From: CAVZYN01 sp963779515
Lineage (GTDB): Bacteria > Pseudomonadota > Alphaproteobacteria > Rhizobiales > Hyphomicrobiaceae
NCBI GenBank assembly: GCA_963779515.1
Contig: CAVZYN010000017.1
Coordinates: 310,001-374,000 of the forward strand
DNA: 64,000 nt
Direction of reading: 5' to 3'
Each line of letters begins with the position of its first letter. Position 1 is the first letter of the stretch. Below, piece by piece: positions 1 through 8,083 of this stretch. The notes under the pieces are model-generated. The model did not search any database, was not told the DNA's origin, and saw only the letters and a program-made list of their open reading frames with translations. The position numbers were made by a program, and so were the translations under genes.

Positions 1-1
1 C

Positions 2-667
2 GCCATCAAGGCGAAGCGCGGCGTGCCGCAATTCGAGCCGGGCGACACTGTCAAAGTCATGGTCCGCGTCGCTGAAGAAGCCGCCGCCGACCCGAAGGAC
101 AAGAAGAAAAAGGCCGTCGAGAAAAAGGTCACGTATCGCTTACAGGCTTATGAAGGTCTCGTGATCGCGCGCGATGGCGCCGGCATCAACGAGAGCTTCA
201 CCGTTCGCAAGATTTCCTACGGCGAAGGCGTCGAGCGCGTGTTTCCGGTCTACTCGCCCTTCATCGCCGAGATCGAAGTGTTGCGCCGAGGCGCCGTGCG
301 CCGCGCGAAACTGTATTATCTGCGTGGCCGCCGTGGCAAAGCCGCGCGTATTTTCGAGCGTACGGACGCGCGCGCCCGCAAGCTCAACGCTGCCTTCAAA
401 GGTTTCAAGCGTCCAAAGGGCGAGGCCGACGATCTGACGCAGATCAAGGGCATCACACCGGAACTGGCGACGCGCCTGCAGGGCCTGAACGTTCTGCGTT
501 ACGATCAAATCGCGCAGTTCTCCGATGATGACATCGCCAATGTCGAAGAGCTGCTGAGCCTCAATGACGTATTCGCGAAGGGCGATTGGGTTGGTCAAGC
601 GCAGAAGCTGATGGCCGAGGCCACCGCTGGTGAAGCGGTCGCTGCCGCCGAAGACAAGAAGGCCTGA
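2..667 (+). CDS. rplS: 50S ribosomal protein L19 with C-terminal helix-hairpin-helix-like extension, 5' partial
   Basis: Large-subunit ribosomal protein L19, at the 30S/50S interface. The L19 core is clear: FEPGDTVKV, then NESFTVRKISYGEGVERVFP, then RRAKLYYLRG. The frame is open to the window edge (AIKAKRG precedes the GTG at 23) and family members start further upstream, so the true start lies outside the window. There are two oddities. A Lys/Ala-rich insert of about 19 residues (roughly residues 17-35 counted from the GTG) interrupts the first beta strands. After the core, about 60 residues (roughly 138-196) containing KGITPELATRLQGLNV and a DWVGQAQKL end resemble the small helix-hairpin-helix-like domain appended to some alphaproteobacterial L21 and NuoE proteins. 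The role of that tail is unknown. Confidence 0.95.
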   Translation, partial: AIKAKRGVPQFEPGDTVKVMVRVAEEAAADPKDKKKKAVEKKVTYRLQAYEGLVIARDGAGINESFTVRKISYGEGVERVFPVYSPFIAEIEVLRRGAVRRAKLYYLRGRRGKAARIFERTDARARKLNAAFKGFKRPKGEADDLTQIKGITPELATRLQGLNVLRYDQIAQFSDDDIANVEELLSLNDVFAKGDWVGQAQKLMAEATAGEAVAAAEDKKA

Positions 668-700
668 AGGGCGGTTCGCTGGCCAGTCGATAGAGCTTTC

Positions 701-728
701 AAGACCCGGCAGAAATGCCGGGTCTTTT
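701..728 (+). terminator. rho-independent terminator of rplS
   Basis: Perfect stem AAGACCCGGC / GCCGGGTCTT with a 6-nt loop, followed by a short T run. It lies 34 nt after the rplS stop. Confidence 0.85.
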
Positions 729-807
729 GCGTGGTGCGGGGCGGCGCGGTGCATCGCTTTTGGCGGGATCGTGCTGATAATAATATGATGTTTTTGGAGT
801 TTGATCG

Positions 808-1629
808 ATGTTGGCGACCGCTCGTTCTTGGATGTTGGATCTGATTGCCGATCTCCGCCTGCGTGCAAGCGGACGACACAAGAAGTACAAGTCCATCAGC
901 CGGTTTGCGCGCGAGGTCGATGCCACCCAGATGGTGCGCGGCGCCGGTAACGAGTTCGAGCGCCTGTTCTATGCTCATGATGGGCGCCTCATCCACAAGT
1001 GGCACCACTACTTGGCCATTTATGATCGCTACTTGGCACCTCTGCGCGGCGGTTTGCTGCACGCCGATGGGGTCGCGCGGCCGCTCAGGGTGTTGGAAAT
1101 TGGCGTCTCGCAAGGCGGGTCGCTGCAGCTCTGGCGCCGCTATCTCGGGTCGAAAGCGATTATTTTCGGCATCGATATCGAGCCGCGCTGCGCGGCACTC
1201 GACGGGCCCGATGCGTCGGTGCGGATCGGATCGCAAGCGGATCCCGCATTTCTGGCGGCGGTCGTTGCGGAGATGGGCGGCGTCGATGTGGTCGTCGACG
1301 ACGGCAGCCACGTCGCGTCGCATCAGAAAAGCAGTTTCGAGACGCTGTTTCCGCTGTTGTCGGACGGCGGCATCTATATCGCGGAGGATTTGCATACCGC
1401 TTATTGGCGTCGCGGGTTCGAGGGCGGCTATCAACGGCCCGGAACGTTCATCGAGCTTTGCAAGGCGTTGGTGGACGACATGCACGCCTGGTATCACAAC
1501 CAAGGTTCAAAGGTGTTGCCTGCGCACACGTCGATCCAGTCGATCGCGTTCCACGACTCGGTTGTCGTGCTCGAGAAACGTGCGAAAGATGCGCCGTTTC
1601 ATGTCAGAGTCGGCGCGCCAAGTTTTTAG
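808..1629 (+). CDS. class I SAM-dependent methyltransferase
   Basis: 273-aa protein with a Rossmann-type methyltransferase core. Motif I is VLEIGVSQGGSLQLW (about residues 93-107), followed by an acidic strand end GIDIEPRC and a VVVDDGSH motif near residue 155. The arrangement resembles sugar O-methyltransferases of the cephalosporin-hydroxylase/MycE-like group (CmcI-type), in which the DDGSH and EDLHT segments help bind metal or substrate. The substrate cannot be deduced. The ATG is preceded by TTGGAG at suitable spacing. No transmembrane segment is apparent. The gene stands alone between the rplS terminator and an unknown gene, so context gives little. Confidence 0.8.
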   Translation: MLATARSWMLDLIADLRLRASGRHKKYKSISRFAREVDATQMVRGAGNEFERLFYAHDGRLIHKWHHYLAIYDRYLAPLRGGLLHADGVARPLRVLEIGVSQGGSLQLWRRYLGSKAIIFGIDIEPRCAALDGPDASVRIGSQADPAFLAAVVAEMGGVDVVVDDGSHVASHQKSSFETLFPLLSDGGIYIAEDLHTAYWRRGFEGGYQRPGTFIELCKALVDDMHAWYHNQGSKVLPAHTSIQSIAFHDSVVVLEKRAKDAPFHVRVGAPSF

Positions 1630-1656
1630 AACGCGACCAACATACAGGACGATTGC

Positions 1657-2304
1657 GTGGCGAAGGAACCGAAAGCTGGGCCGCCCAAATCCGGCGACGC
1701 TCATCCGGCCCCCAAGACCGGACCCGCCGTCGACGACGGCGACACCCGGATCGCGCCCGATCCGCTCGCCGTGGTGCTGCCGGCGCTCTCGGCGCTGGGC
1801 GCGGTGACGTCGATCGCAGCGGTGCATTGGGTGGCGCAGGAGCGGGAGAACGGGCGGCCGCGGCCCAAACGCAAGGTCGATGTAACGCTGAAGGATCTCG
1901 AGTCCTGCTGCATGGGGCTGAAGGAGATCTTCCGGCGGCTCTATGCCAATCAGAAGGCGTTTACGGGTGAGGGCGGGCACATTGCCGCGCCCATGAAATT
2001 CGGCGTCAACGGCCCGCGCGTCGATGCCGCCGCGCTGCGCGGCTTTCACCGGCTGGTGAACGATACGGCCTCGATGCTGGTGCTGGCCTGCCAGAACGCC
2101 GTCGATGTCATGGCCGCTGTCGAGGACGGCGAGATCGATGCACCCGAAAGCGTGTTTTTCGCGCTCGGCGAGCAGCAGGAGCGGCTCAACGGCTTGCTGC
2201 AGACGCGCGCCTCGATCAAGACCATGGTCGAGACCGGGTTCGAGATCGCCGAGCGGCTGGCGCAGCTGGTGCGCGAGCTCAAGGCGCACCGGGTCGAGAA
2301 GTAG
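1657..2304 (+). CDS. conserved hypothetical protein
   Basis: 215-aa protein of unknown function starting at GTG. The first 35 residues are Pro/Lys/Asp-rich and probably disordered. They are followed by a hydrophobic stretch (about residues 37-60, LAVVLPALSALGAVTSIAAV) that may be one membrane helix or a buried helix. The rest is predicted mainly helical, with an EEQ/Leu pattern near the C-terminus and a single CC pair near residue 85. It follows the methyltransferase by 27 nt on the same strand, so the two could be cotranscribed. No family was recognised. Confidence 0.6.
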   Translation: MAKEPKAGPPKSGDAHPAPKTGPAVDDGDTRIAPDPLAVVLPALSALGAVTSIAAVHWVAQERENGRPRPKRKVDVTLKDLESCCMGLKEIFRRLYANQKAFTGEGGHIAAPMKFGVNGPRVDAAALRGFHRLVNDTASMLVLACQNAVDVMAAVEDGEIDAPESVFFALGEQQERLNGLLQTRASIKTMVETGFEIAERLAQLVRELKAHRVEK

Positions 2305-2407
2305 CACGATCAGGTCCGGACAGCTTGCCGCAGTCCACCGGTCTTGTGCCAACGTAGCGTTGACATGTGCAATTGCGAAATCCACAGTCGAGAAGAACCT
2401 TTTTGCT

Positions 2408-2440
2408 TGCGCGCGGCTGCCCCATCTACCCCGCGCGCGA
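2408..2440 (+). repeat. dispersed palindromic element, copy A
   Basis: GCGCGCGG (2409-2416), 14-nt spacer CTGCCCCATCTACC, then CCGCGCGC (2431-2438), preceded by a T-rich leader. Related copies lie near 3820, 29550, 31634 and 39965. This copy differs from the consensus spacer at three positions and shares downstream sequence (CCAACCGC, CTGCGT) with copy D. It lies about 100 nt after the preceding stop and 67 nt before sdhB. Confidence 0.8.
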
Positions 2441-2506
2441 ACACCAACCGCGCTGCGTTAAAGCTTCGCACGTTTGGTGTGAAACCTCAGAAAAGTGCAC
2501 ATATCC

Positions 2507-3286
2507 ATGGCTGAACTGACGCTTCCGAAGAACTCCAGAGTCACACCGGGCAAGACCTGGAACAAGGCGGAGGGCAAGGGCGACTGGACGGAGTTCCGGG
2601 TGTATCGCTGGAACCCAGACGATAGCGCCAATCCGCGGGTCGATACGTATTGGGTCGATCGTGCCGATTGCGGGCCGATGGTGCTGGATGCGTTGATCAA
2701 GATCAAAAACGAGATCGATCCGACGCTGACATTCCGCCGCTCCTGCCGCGAAGGCATCTGCGGGTCGTGCTCGATGAATATCGACGGCACCAACACGCTG
2801 GCCTGTCTCAAGTCCATCGAGGACGTGAAGGGGGCGGTGAAAATCTATCCGTTGCCGCACATGAAGGTCATCAAGGACCTGGTGCCGGACATGACCAATT
2901 TCTATGCGCAGCATCAGTCGATCCAGCCGTGGCTCAAGACCACGACGCCGACGCCGCCGAAAGAATGGCGGCAGGCGAAGCAGGATCGCGAGCAGCTCGA
3001 CGGGCTCTACGAGTGCATTCTGTGCGCGTGCTGCTCGACGTCGTGCCCGAGTTACTGGTGGAACTCGGACCGGTACTTGGGGCCGGCTGCGCTGCTGCAG
3101 GCGTATCGCTGGGTGATCGACAGCCGCGACGAGGCGACCGGCGACCGGCTCGATGATCTCGAGGATCCGTTCCGGCTGTATCGCTGCCATACGATCATGA
3201 ATTGCGCCAAGGCCTGCCCCAAGGGGCTCAATCCTGCGAAGGCGATCGCGGAACTCAAGAAGCTGATGGTCGAGCGGCGGGTGTGA
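2507..3286 (+). CDS. sdhB: succinate dehydrogenase iron-sulfur subunit
   Basis: Electron-transfer subunit of respiratory complex II. It passes electrons from the SdhA flavin through [2Fe-2S], [4Fe-4S] and [3Fe-4S] clusters to ubiquinone at the inner membrane. Cluster motifs are all present: RSCREGICGSCSMN with a downstream LAC for the 2Fe-2S cluster, CILCACCSTSCP, and CHTIMNCAKACPKGLNP. The 259-aa length is normal. The ATG at 2507 (MAELTLPKNS) matches the usual alphaproteobacterial N-terminus; an in-frame GTG at 2495 would only add four residues. No sdhC, sdhD or sdhA lies immediately upstream: the preceding gene is unknown and a repeat separates them. It is therefore probably transcribed separately from the rest of the sdh genes. 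Confidence 0.97.
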   Translation: MAELTLPKNSRVTPGKTWNKAEGKGDWTEFRVYRWNPDDSANPRVDTYWVDRADCGPMVLDALIKIKNEIDPTLTFRRSCREGICGSCSMNIDGTNTLACLKSIEDVKGAVKIYPLPHMKVIKDLVPDMTNFYAQHQSIQPWLKTTTPTPPKEWRQAKQDREQLDGLYECILCACCSTSCPSYWWNSDRYLGPAALLQAYRWVIDSRDEATGDRLDDLEDPFRLYRCHTIMNCAKACPKGLNPAKAIAELKKLMVERRV

Positions 3287-3422
3287 GGCTTGGTGTCGGG
3301 TTGGTGGCGCTCGGCCGTTTGGTGCCGAAGTCTAGAGACTTGATGCGCTTTCTCGGTTAGATGGCCTCATGACGGGCGAGGGTGCGCGCCTATCGTGAAC
3401 ATTTGTCAGGAGTTTGCGTCAC

Positions 3423-3809
3423 ATGCTCGATCACGTTGGCATTCCGGTTTCCGATTACGCGCGGTCGAAGGCGTTCTACGCGGGCGTGCTGAAGCCGCTC
3501 GGCTATGGCCTCGTGCTGGAGGTGTCGTCGGAAGAGACGGGTGGCGCGAACAACGCCGGTTTCGGCGCTGGCGGCAAGCCACAGTTCTGGATCGCGGCGG
3601 GTAAGCCCATCAAGGGCCGCGTGCACTTCGCCTTCGTCGCCAAGAGCCGCGAGGCTGTCCGGTCGTTTTATGACGCCGCGCTGAAGGCAGGCGGGCAAGA
3701 GAATGGCGCGCCGGGTCTCAGGCCGCATTATCACGAAAACTATTATGGGGCGTTCGTGCTCGACCCCGATGGACATAATATCGAGGCGGTTTGTCATTTC
3801 GCCGAATAG
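3423..3809 (+). CDS. VOC family (glyoxalase/bleomycin resistance-like) protein
   Basis: 128-aa single vicinal-oxygen-chelate domain starting MLDHVGIPVSDY and ending GAFVLDPDGHNIEAVCH, which is the typical VOC framework. The first His (HVGI) and the late Glu (NIEAV) are candidate metal ligands. Substrates in this superfamily vary widely (glyoxalase, dioxygenase, antibiotic binding), so function is open. The ATG at 3423 follows AGGAG at 3408-3412. The TTG nine bases upstream is in frame but less well placed. Confidence 0.85.
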   Translation: MLDHVGIPVSDYARSKAFYAGVLKPLGYGLVLEVSSEETGGANNAGFGAGGKPQFWIAAGKPIKGRVHFAFVAKSREAVRSFYDAALKAGGQENGAPGLRPHYHENYYGAFVLDPDGHNIEAVCHFAE

Positions 3810-3819
3810 CGGTTTTTGT

Positions 3820-3851
3820 TGCGCGCGGCCGCCCCACCAACCCCGCGCGCG
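3820..3851 (+). repeat. dispersed palindromic element, copy B
   Basis: GCGCGCGG (3821-3828), spacer CCGCCCCACCAACC, CCGCGCGC (3843-3850). It begins 11 nt after the VOC gene stop. Its spacer is identical to copies C and E. Confidence 0.85.
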
Positions 3852-3998
3852 TACGGCCGTCAAACCAGCGCCTCAAAAAGATCAAGACCGAAGGTCTGCT
3901 GACCTCCGGCCTCGAAATCTTCCGAAGAAGTGGCGGTTGCAATCTCGCAGAGCAGCCCGGTGCCCATCCGGCGCTAGCGCGATTACTCCCGAGCCAAT

Positions 3999-4079
3999 TC
4001 AGCGGCGCTTTGCTGCCTTCTTTGCAGTCTTCTTCGCTGCCTTCTTCGCGGGGGCCTTCTTCTTTGCTGCTTTAGCCAT
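3999..4079 (-). CDS. very small Lys/Ala-rich histone H1-like protein (26 aa)
   Basis: A 26-codon gene reading MAKAAKKKAPAKKAAKK, then TAKKAAKRR and TGA. It is built almost only from Ala, Lys, Pro, Thr and Arg. The ATG is preceded by GAGGGAAATACC, a good ribosome binding site. Its composition matches the AAKK-type tails of bacterial histone-H1-like and nucleoid-associated proteins. A role in DNA compaction is an inference, because such low-complexity peptides have no diagnostic fold. A second, longer relative with the same MAKAA start lies about 430 nt upstream on the same strand, which supports both being real genes. Confidence 0.6.
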   Translation of the reverse strand: MAKAAKKKAPAKKAAKKTAKKAAKRR

Positions 4080-4410
4080 GGTATTTCCCTCTCTCTGAGA
4101 AACGTTCGAATCATTTCGAACTCGTCAACCATGACCTAAATAAATTGGTTTGTTGACATGTAATTGGGATTCGGCCTGCTGATTTGGCCGGATACTCCCT
4201 ATTCTGTTGCATGCATTCAACACATTTGGGGTATCTGAGGGGGTTTTGGCTTATTTATTTCGGTACGGCGTGAGTATCTCGATTTGAATGCGCGATGTTT
4301 GCGGATGCGATGTTTCGAATGTGATCTGCATTATCGGCATGACGGTCGATGCGGCGCGGAACGACTTTAAATCGTCGAGCGATGCCGTGTCGGATCAATT
4401 ACTGCGGGTC

Positions 4411-4458
4411 ATAAAAACAAGAACGGCCGGACCCTGCATTGCGCACGAGGTCCGGCCG
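4411..4458 (-). terminator. terminator of the 41-aa basic protein gene
   Basis: Stem CGGCCGGACC / GGTCCGGCCG (4424-4433 and 4449-4458) with a 15-nt loop. Read on the minus strand it is followed by a T-rich tract (CTTGTTTTTAT). It lies about 50 nt past the stop at 4511. Confidence 0.75.
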
Positions 4459-4510
4459 ATTCATTCGATCGGGTTATGCGGCGGGGGACGCCGCATTCGC
4501 CGTCGTTCGC

Positions 4511-4636
4511 TCAGCGCTTCGTGCGCTTCGCAGCAGCCTTGCGGCGAGCCGAGCCAGCGCGCTTCGCGACGGCTTTCACTTTCGTCTTACGCTTCGCGGC
4601 GGGTTTTGCCTTCTTTTTTGCAGCAGCTTTAGCCAT
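4511..4636 (-). CDS. small histone H1-like basic protein (41 aa)
   Basis: 41-codon gene starting MAKAAAKKKAKPAAKRK and ending AAAKRTKR before TGA. More than half of the residues are Lys, Arg or Ala. GGAGAG stands upstream of the ATG, and a good minus-strand terminator follows at 4411-4458, so it is a complete transcription unit. The composition resembles histone-H1-like and AlgP-like C-terminal tails. DNA or RNA binding by charge is the likely activity, though nothing proves it. It shares its first five residues with the 26-aa product encoded at 3999-4079, suggesting a paralogous pair. Confidence 0.65.
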   Translation of the reverse strand: MAKAAAKKKAKPAAKRKTKVKAVAKRAGSARRKAAAKRTKR

Positions 4637-4822
4637 GTGATCTCTCCATCTCTCTCTATAGGGGGTTGATATTTGCCCAGTGCGACTCACGAATTACTGT
4701 GGAAGAGTATCATTTGCGCACAAGAGTTAACTTCGCGTTAATCGGATTTACTGCGCGATGACTCTCTTTAGCAACGTCGATGACTCGGAGCCGATACTTG
4801 AATAGTTGCGGGTGGGAATCAC

Positions 4823-5452
4823 TCAACCGGCAGCGCGCATGTCGACTGCTTTGGCCATCCGGGTTTGAAGCTCGAGGACCGCCATCATAAAGCCGACGCG
4901 ATCTTCAACGGCTTCAGCGAACATCGAAAGATAATCAGCAGCTTCCGGGATAATCTCGCCAATTACTTCGCCATATTCCAAACGCAGCTGGGCCTCGTAT
5001 TTGCGCGCGATAGCCTGGATTTTGGTATTCTGGGCGAGGCAGCTCATATATAGCCGCTGCAAACCGCGGTTGCGCGCGGCGCGCACGATACGGCCCATGA
5101 GATCGCTGCCGACGCCCTGGTCTTGGTATTCCTTTTCGACGGAAAAGGCGGCTTCTGCTTCCGTGCCCCAATGGTCGCCGAGTTTGCGCATCTCGGCCAC
5201 GGCACGAACGTGACCATCGACGATGTAGCCGTAGACGATGCTGCCCTGGTCGCCGAGGCGGCTGGCGTAGTCGGTGATGAAGCTGTCAGTCACGGCATGC
5301 GCGAAGCGATCGCGCCTGCTCTCCTTATCCAGCCGTAGGAGGTGGTCCCCGACTTTGCTTATTTCGGTTGGCCAGAGGCGGCGGATCGTGCCGGTGGCTT
5401 TGCTCGAGGTTTTGCGCGGTGCCGGGCTTGGCGTGGTCTGTAGTGTGTTCAT
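4823..5452 (-). CDS. GNAT family N-acetyltransferase
   Basis: 209-aa protein with a GNAT fold: VRAVAEMRKL (beta 4), FSVEKEYQDQGVGSDLMGRIV (acetyl-CoA pyrophosphate loop, Q-x-x-G-x-G/S), and ARNRGLQRLYMSCLAQNTKIQAIARK (beta 5 and the following helix). The first 25 residues are Ser/Thr/Pro-rich. The start at 5452 is preferred because GGAGG lies just upstream of it; the alternative ATG at 5464 overlaps that site. The acceptor is unknown. Proteins of this layout are often annotated as RimI-like or stress-response acetyltransferases. The gene is monocistronic, with no close neighbour on its strand. Confidence 0.8.
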   Translation of the reverse strand: MNTLQTTPSPAPRKTSSKATGTIRRLWPTEISKVGDHLLRLDKESRRDRFAHAVTDSFITDYASRLGDQGSIVYGYIVDGHVRAVAEMRKLGDHWGTEAEAAFSVEKEYQDQGVGSDLMGRIVRAARNRGLQRLYMSCLAQNTKIQAIARKYEAQLRLEYGEVIGEIIPEAADYLSMFAEAVEDRVGFMMAVLELQTRMAKAVDMRAAG

Positions 5453-5770
5453 GCGTGCCTCCATTTCAGACGCCCTCGGATGAGGGCAGGCTGCTGGACG
5501 ATTTACTGCGTTGCAGCATAGGCTCCGAACATGACGCGTGGGTGAACAAAGCGACGGGTAACTTGCTCAATCTATTGTGAAAAAATGTTGCCGCGGGCGT
5601 GTTTCAATGAGGCGGTTTGACGCTGGGGCGGTCAAATTTATTGCATCTGCGAACAAATCGGACGTGGACAGGCGGGATTCGGGCAATCCCTGCGCCGTGT
5701 CTCGCGTTGACGGTCACTGGAGGCCGGGATAGCCCCAACGCTCGATAAGGTGGGGAGCCGTGACAGGTCC
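5453..5770. other. intergenic region between GNAT gene and zapE
   Basis: About 320 bases between divergently transcribed genes. It must hold both promoters, but no convincing -35/-10 pair or conserved structure was picked out by eye. Confidence 0.5.
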
Positions 5771-6903
5771 ATGGCAAGCGGAGTTTTGCAGCGGCTCGAG
5801 GCGCAGGTTGCGGCCGGCGAGCTGGATCTTGATCCAGCGCAGCTGAGCCGCCGCGGAGCGTTTGGCCGAGCTCGACCGGCAGCTTGCGGACTGGCGGCCG
5901 TCGCGCGGCTGGTTCCTTGCCGGCTTGCGCTGTCGGCCCCAAGGCGCCGGTTCCGCGCGGGATCTACATTCACGGCAAGGTCGGCCGCGGCAAGACGATG
6001 CTGATGGACCTGTTTTTCGAGAGCGTCTCGTTCCAGCCGAAGCGCCGGGTGCACTTCCACGAGTTCATGGCGGAGGTGCACGACCGGATCGGGGCGGCAC
6101 GAAAGAATTTCGACGGGGACCCCATCCCCGTTGTCGCGCAAGAGATTGCCAATTCCGCCGGGCTCATCTGTTTCGACGAGTTCCACGTCACCGATATCGC
6201 TGACGCGATGATTCTGGGGCGGCTGTTCAAGGGGCTGTTCGATCATCGCGTCGTCATGGTTGCAACATCGAACGCGCATCCGGACGACCTCTACAAGCGC
6301 GGCCTCAATCGCCAGCTGTTCCTGCCGTTCATCGACATGATCGGCGCGCATATGGACGTGATCGAGCTTGCCGCGGCGAAGGACTACCGGCTCGAGAAAC
6401 TCGCCGGCCGGCCGCTCTATTTCACGCCGCTCGGCGCGACCGCCACCCGGGATATGCGCGATACCTTCACGCGACTGACGGGCGTGAAATCCGGCCAGCC
6501 GATGACGCTCGACGTCAAAGGGCGGCCGGTGGTGGTGCCGGAGGCCGCGCATGGCGTCGCGCGGTTTACATTCGAAGACCTCTGCATGCGGCCGCTCGGG
6601 GCGGTCGACTATCTGTACATCGCGCACGCATTTCACACGGTGCTGGTCGATGATATTCCGATCCTGGCGCGGGAGCAGCGCAACGAGGCGCGGCGCTTCA
6701 TCGCGCTGATCGATACGCTCTATGACAGCCGCGTGTGTCTCATTGCCTCCGCTGCCGGCGAGCCGGACGAGCTCTATACATCGGGTGATGCGGCGGAGCT
6801 GTTCGAGCGCACCGTGTCGCGCTTGATCGAAATGCGCTCGGAAGCCTATCTCACGGCGCGGCGCACGCGTGCCGAGGTGCCATTCACGCCGGTGGAAACG
6901 TAG
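5771..6903 (+). pseudogene. zapE: cell division ATPase ZapE (AFG1/LACE1-like), coding frame interrupted twice near the 5' end
   Basis: ZapE/AFG1-type P-loop ATPase, linked to Z-ring constriction in bacteria and mitochondrial proteostasis in eukaryotes. The intact core has Walker A GKVGRGKTML, Walker B LICFDEFHV, and the sensor region VMVATSNAHPDDLYK. The family-typical N-terminus (SGVLQRLEAQVAAGEL) begins at the ATG at 5771 but is in another frame. One surplus base near 5849 moves it to frame 3 (AAERLAELDRQLADWRPSRGW), and a second surplus base near 5931 moves it to the frame of the core. Removing both would give a normal protein of about 376 aa. This is either a decayed gene or two sequencing indels; the core itself is undamaged. 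Initiation at an internal TTG (5884) would give a shortened ATPase. Confidence 0.8.
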
Positions 6904-6915
6904 GTTCTTCGACGT

Positions 6916-7896
6916 TCAGCGGACCGACCAGACGTCGAGCAGCGACTGGGCATCGTCCAAGACGTCGGCGAGTTCCGGCAGCAGGGCGCCCGGAACCTGA
7001 AACTGGAAATAGACGCCGGTGCGGACGTTGTGGGCCCAGCCATCGCAGGCATAGAAGCGCGAGAGGTTGCCACCGTCGCGCTCTAGTTCCGGCATGGTGC
7101 TGCAGCGGAAGTAGCCGTCGAGCTCCTTTTGATCGACGAAGGTGCCGACGTGACTCAACTGGTCCTTGTCTTTCTGGCGGAACACGCGAACGCCTTTGTT
7201 GGCAAGCGTGTCGGCGCCCGCCGTGTACGCGGCCTGGGCATCGGCCAATTCCTTGGCGAGTTCCTTACGGGTTGCGACCCAAGGCGCGTCGCTGGCGCCA
7301 ACCGTGATGATGCGCACAGCGAAATCCGTGCGCGGGCGCTCGTTGTTGAGATCGGTGAAGGTGCGGGCCAGCGCCTGGGCCGGGGCCTCGGCCGCCGGTT
7401 TCAGGCTCGGCCATAGAAATCCGAATTGGAAGCGGCGCGTTTCCAGCGTGGTCCCGGTCGTTGCCGCGCCATAGCGGAATGCATTCGGGACATTCAATCT
7501 GAGGCCGCTGGCGACGTTGGTCTGGCGAATATCGCCGGTGACGATCCGTCCCGGTGCTTGCGGGCGCGTTTCGTCGGCGGGGCGTCTGTCAACATCGGCC
7601 CGGACGCGCTCACGGTCAGTGCCGGTGCTGGGGTTTGGGCCTGGACCCGGCCGCGGCGGCGCGCCGCGACGCGCGGGATCGGGCTGGTCCGCCTGACGGA
7701 ATTGCTCCGAGGCTCGGTTTGCAGGCCTTGCCGGTTCGGCCGGGATTGCGGCCTTGGCCTGACGAATGGCGCACTTACAGCCTGGCTTCGGCTTGTGGGC
7801 TGCAGCCGTCGCCGACGACAGACTCGCCGCAATTACGAGGCCAGCGAGGATCGTCGCTGCCCGGCGCACAAGCTGCCGTTGTCCTCGATCATTCAT
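6916..7896 (-). CDS. secreted hypothetical protein
   Basis: 326-aa protein of unknown function. The N-terminus has a signal peptide (RRAATILAGLVIAASLSSATAAA, cleavage probably after Ala about 33). A CKC motif follows, then a Pro/Arg-rich, likely disordered linker to about residue 115. A folded C-terminal domain (about 125-326) contains LNVPNAFRYGAA, a segment rich in paired Phe/Trp (FQFGFLWPSLKP), and two cysteines (FRCS and YACDGWAH) that could form a disulfide in the periplasm. The gene ends 13 nt from the convergent zapE. No family was recognised. Confidence 0.65.
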   Translation of the reverse strand: MNDRGQRQLVRRAATILAGLVIAASLSSATAAAHKPKPGCKCAIRQAKAAIPAEPARPANRASEQFRQADQPDPARRGAPPRPGPGPNPSTGTDRERVRADVDRRPADETRPQAPGRIVTGDIRQTNVASGLRLNVPNAFRYGAATTGTTLETRRFQFGFLWPSLKPAAEAPAQALARTFTDLNNERPRTDFAVRIITVGASDAPWVATRKELAKELADAQAAYTAGADTLANKGVRVFRQKDKDQLSHVGTFVDQKELDGYFRCSTMPELERDGGNLSRFYACDGWAHNVRTGVYFQFQVPGALLPELADVLDDAQSLLDVWSVR

Positions 7897-8083
7897 CGGT
7901 CGTCTTCAATCCAAAACGCTCACGGCAACACGTGATGAGCCGAAGCCGTGCGTCCGCCCGGCCGATCAACCTTAACTGGCCCGGGTTATACCGCGGAAAT
8001 CGGTTTCGTCGTGGGGGTCCAGCCGGTTTGGTTGACGGGTCGCGTTCTGATGTACACGCTGCTTGGCCCAATCGGACGGACGC

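Noticed and set aside
4080..4510. Open frame at 4288-4632 on the plus strand
   Set aside because: It overlaps the terminator and the 41-aa basic gene on the other strand; its Arg/Ser-rich end is the complement of Lys/Ala codons.
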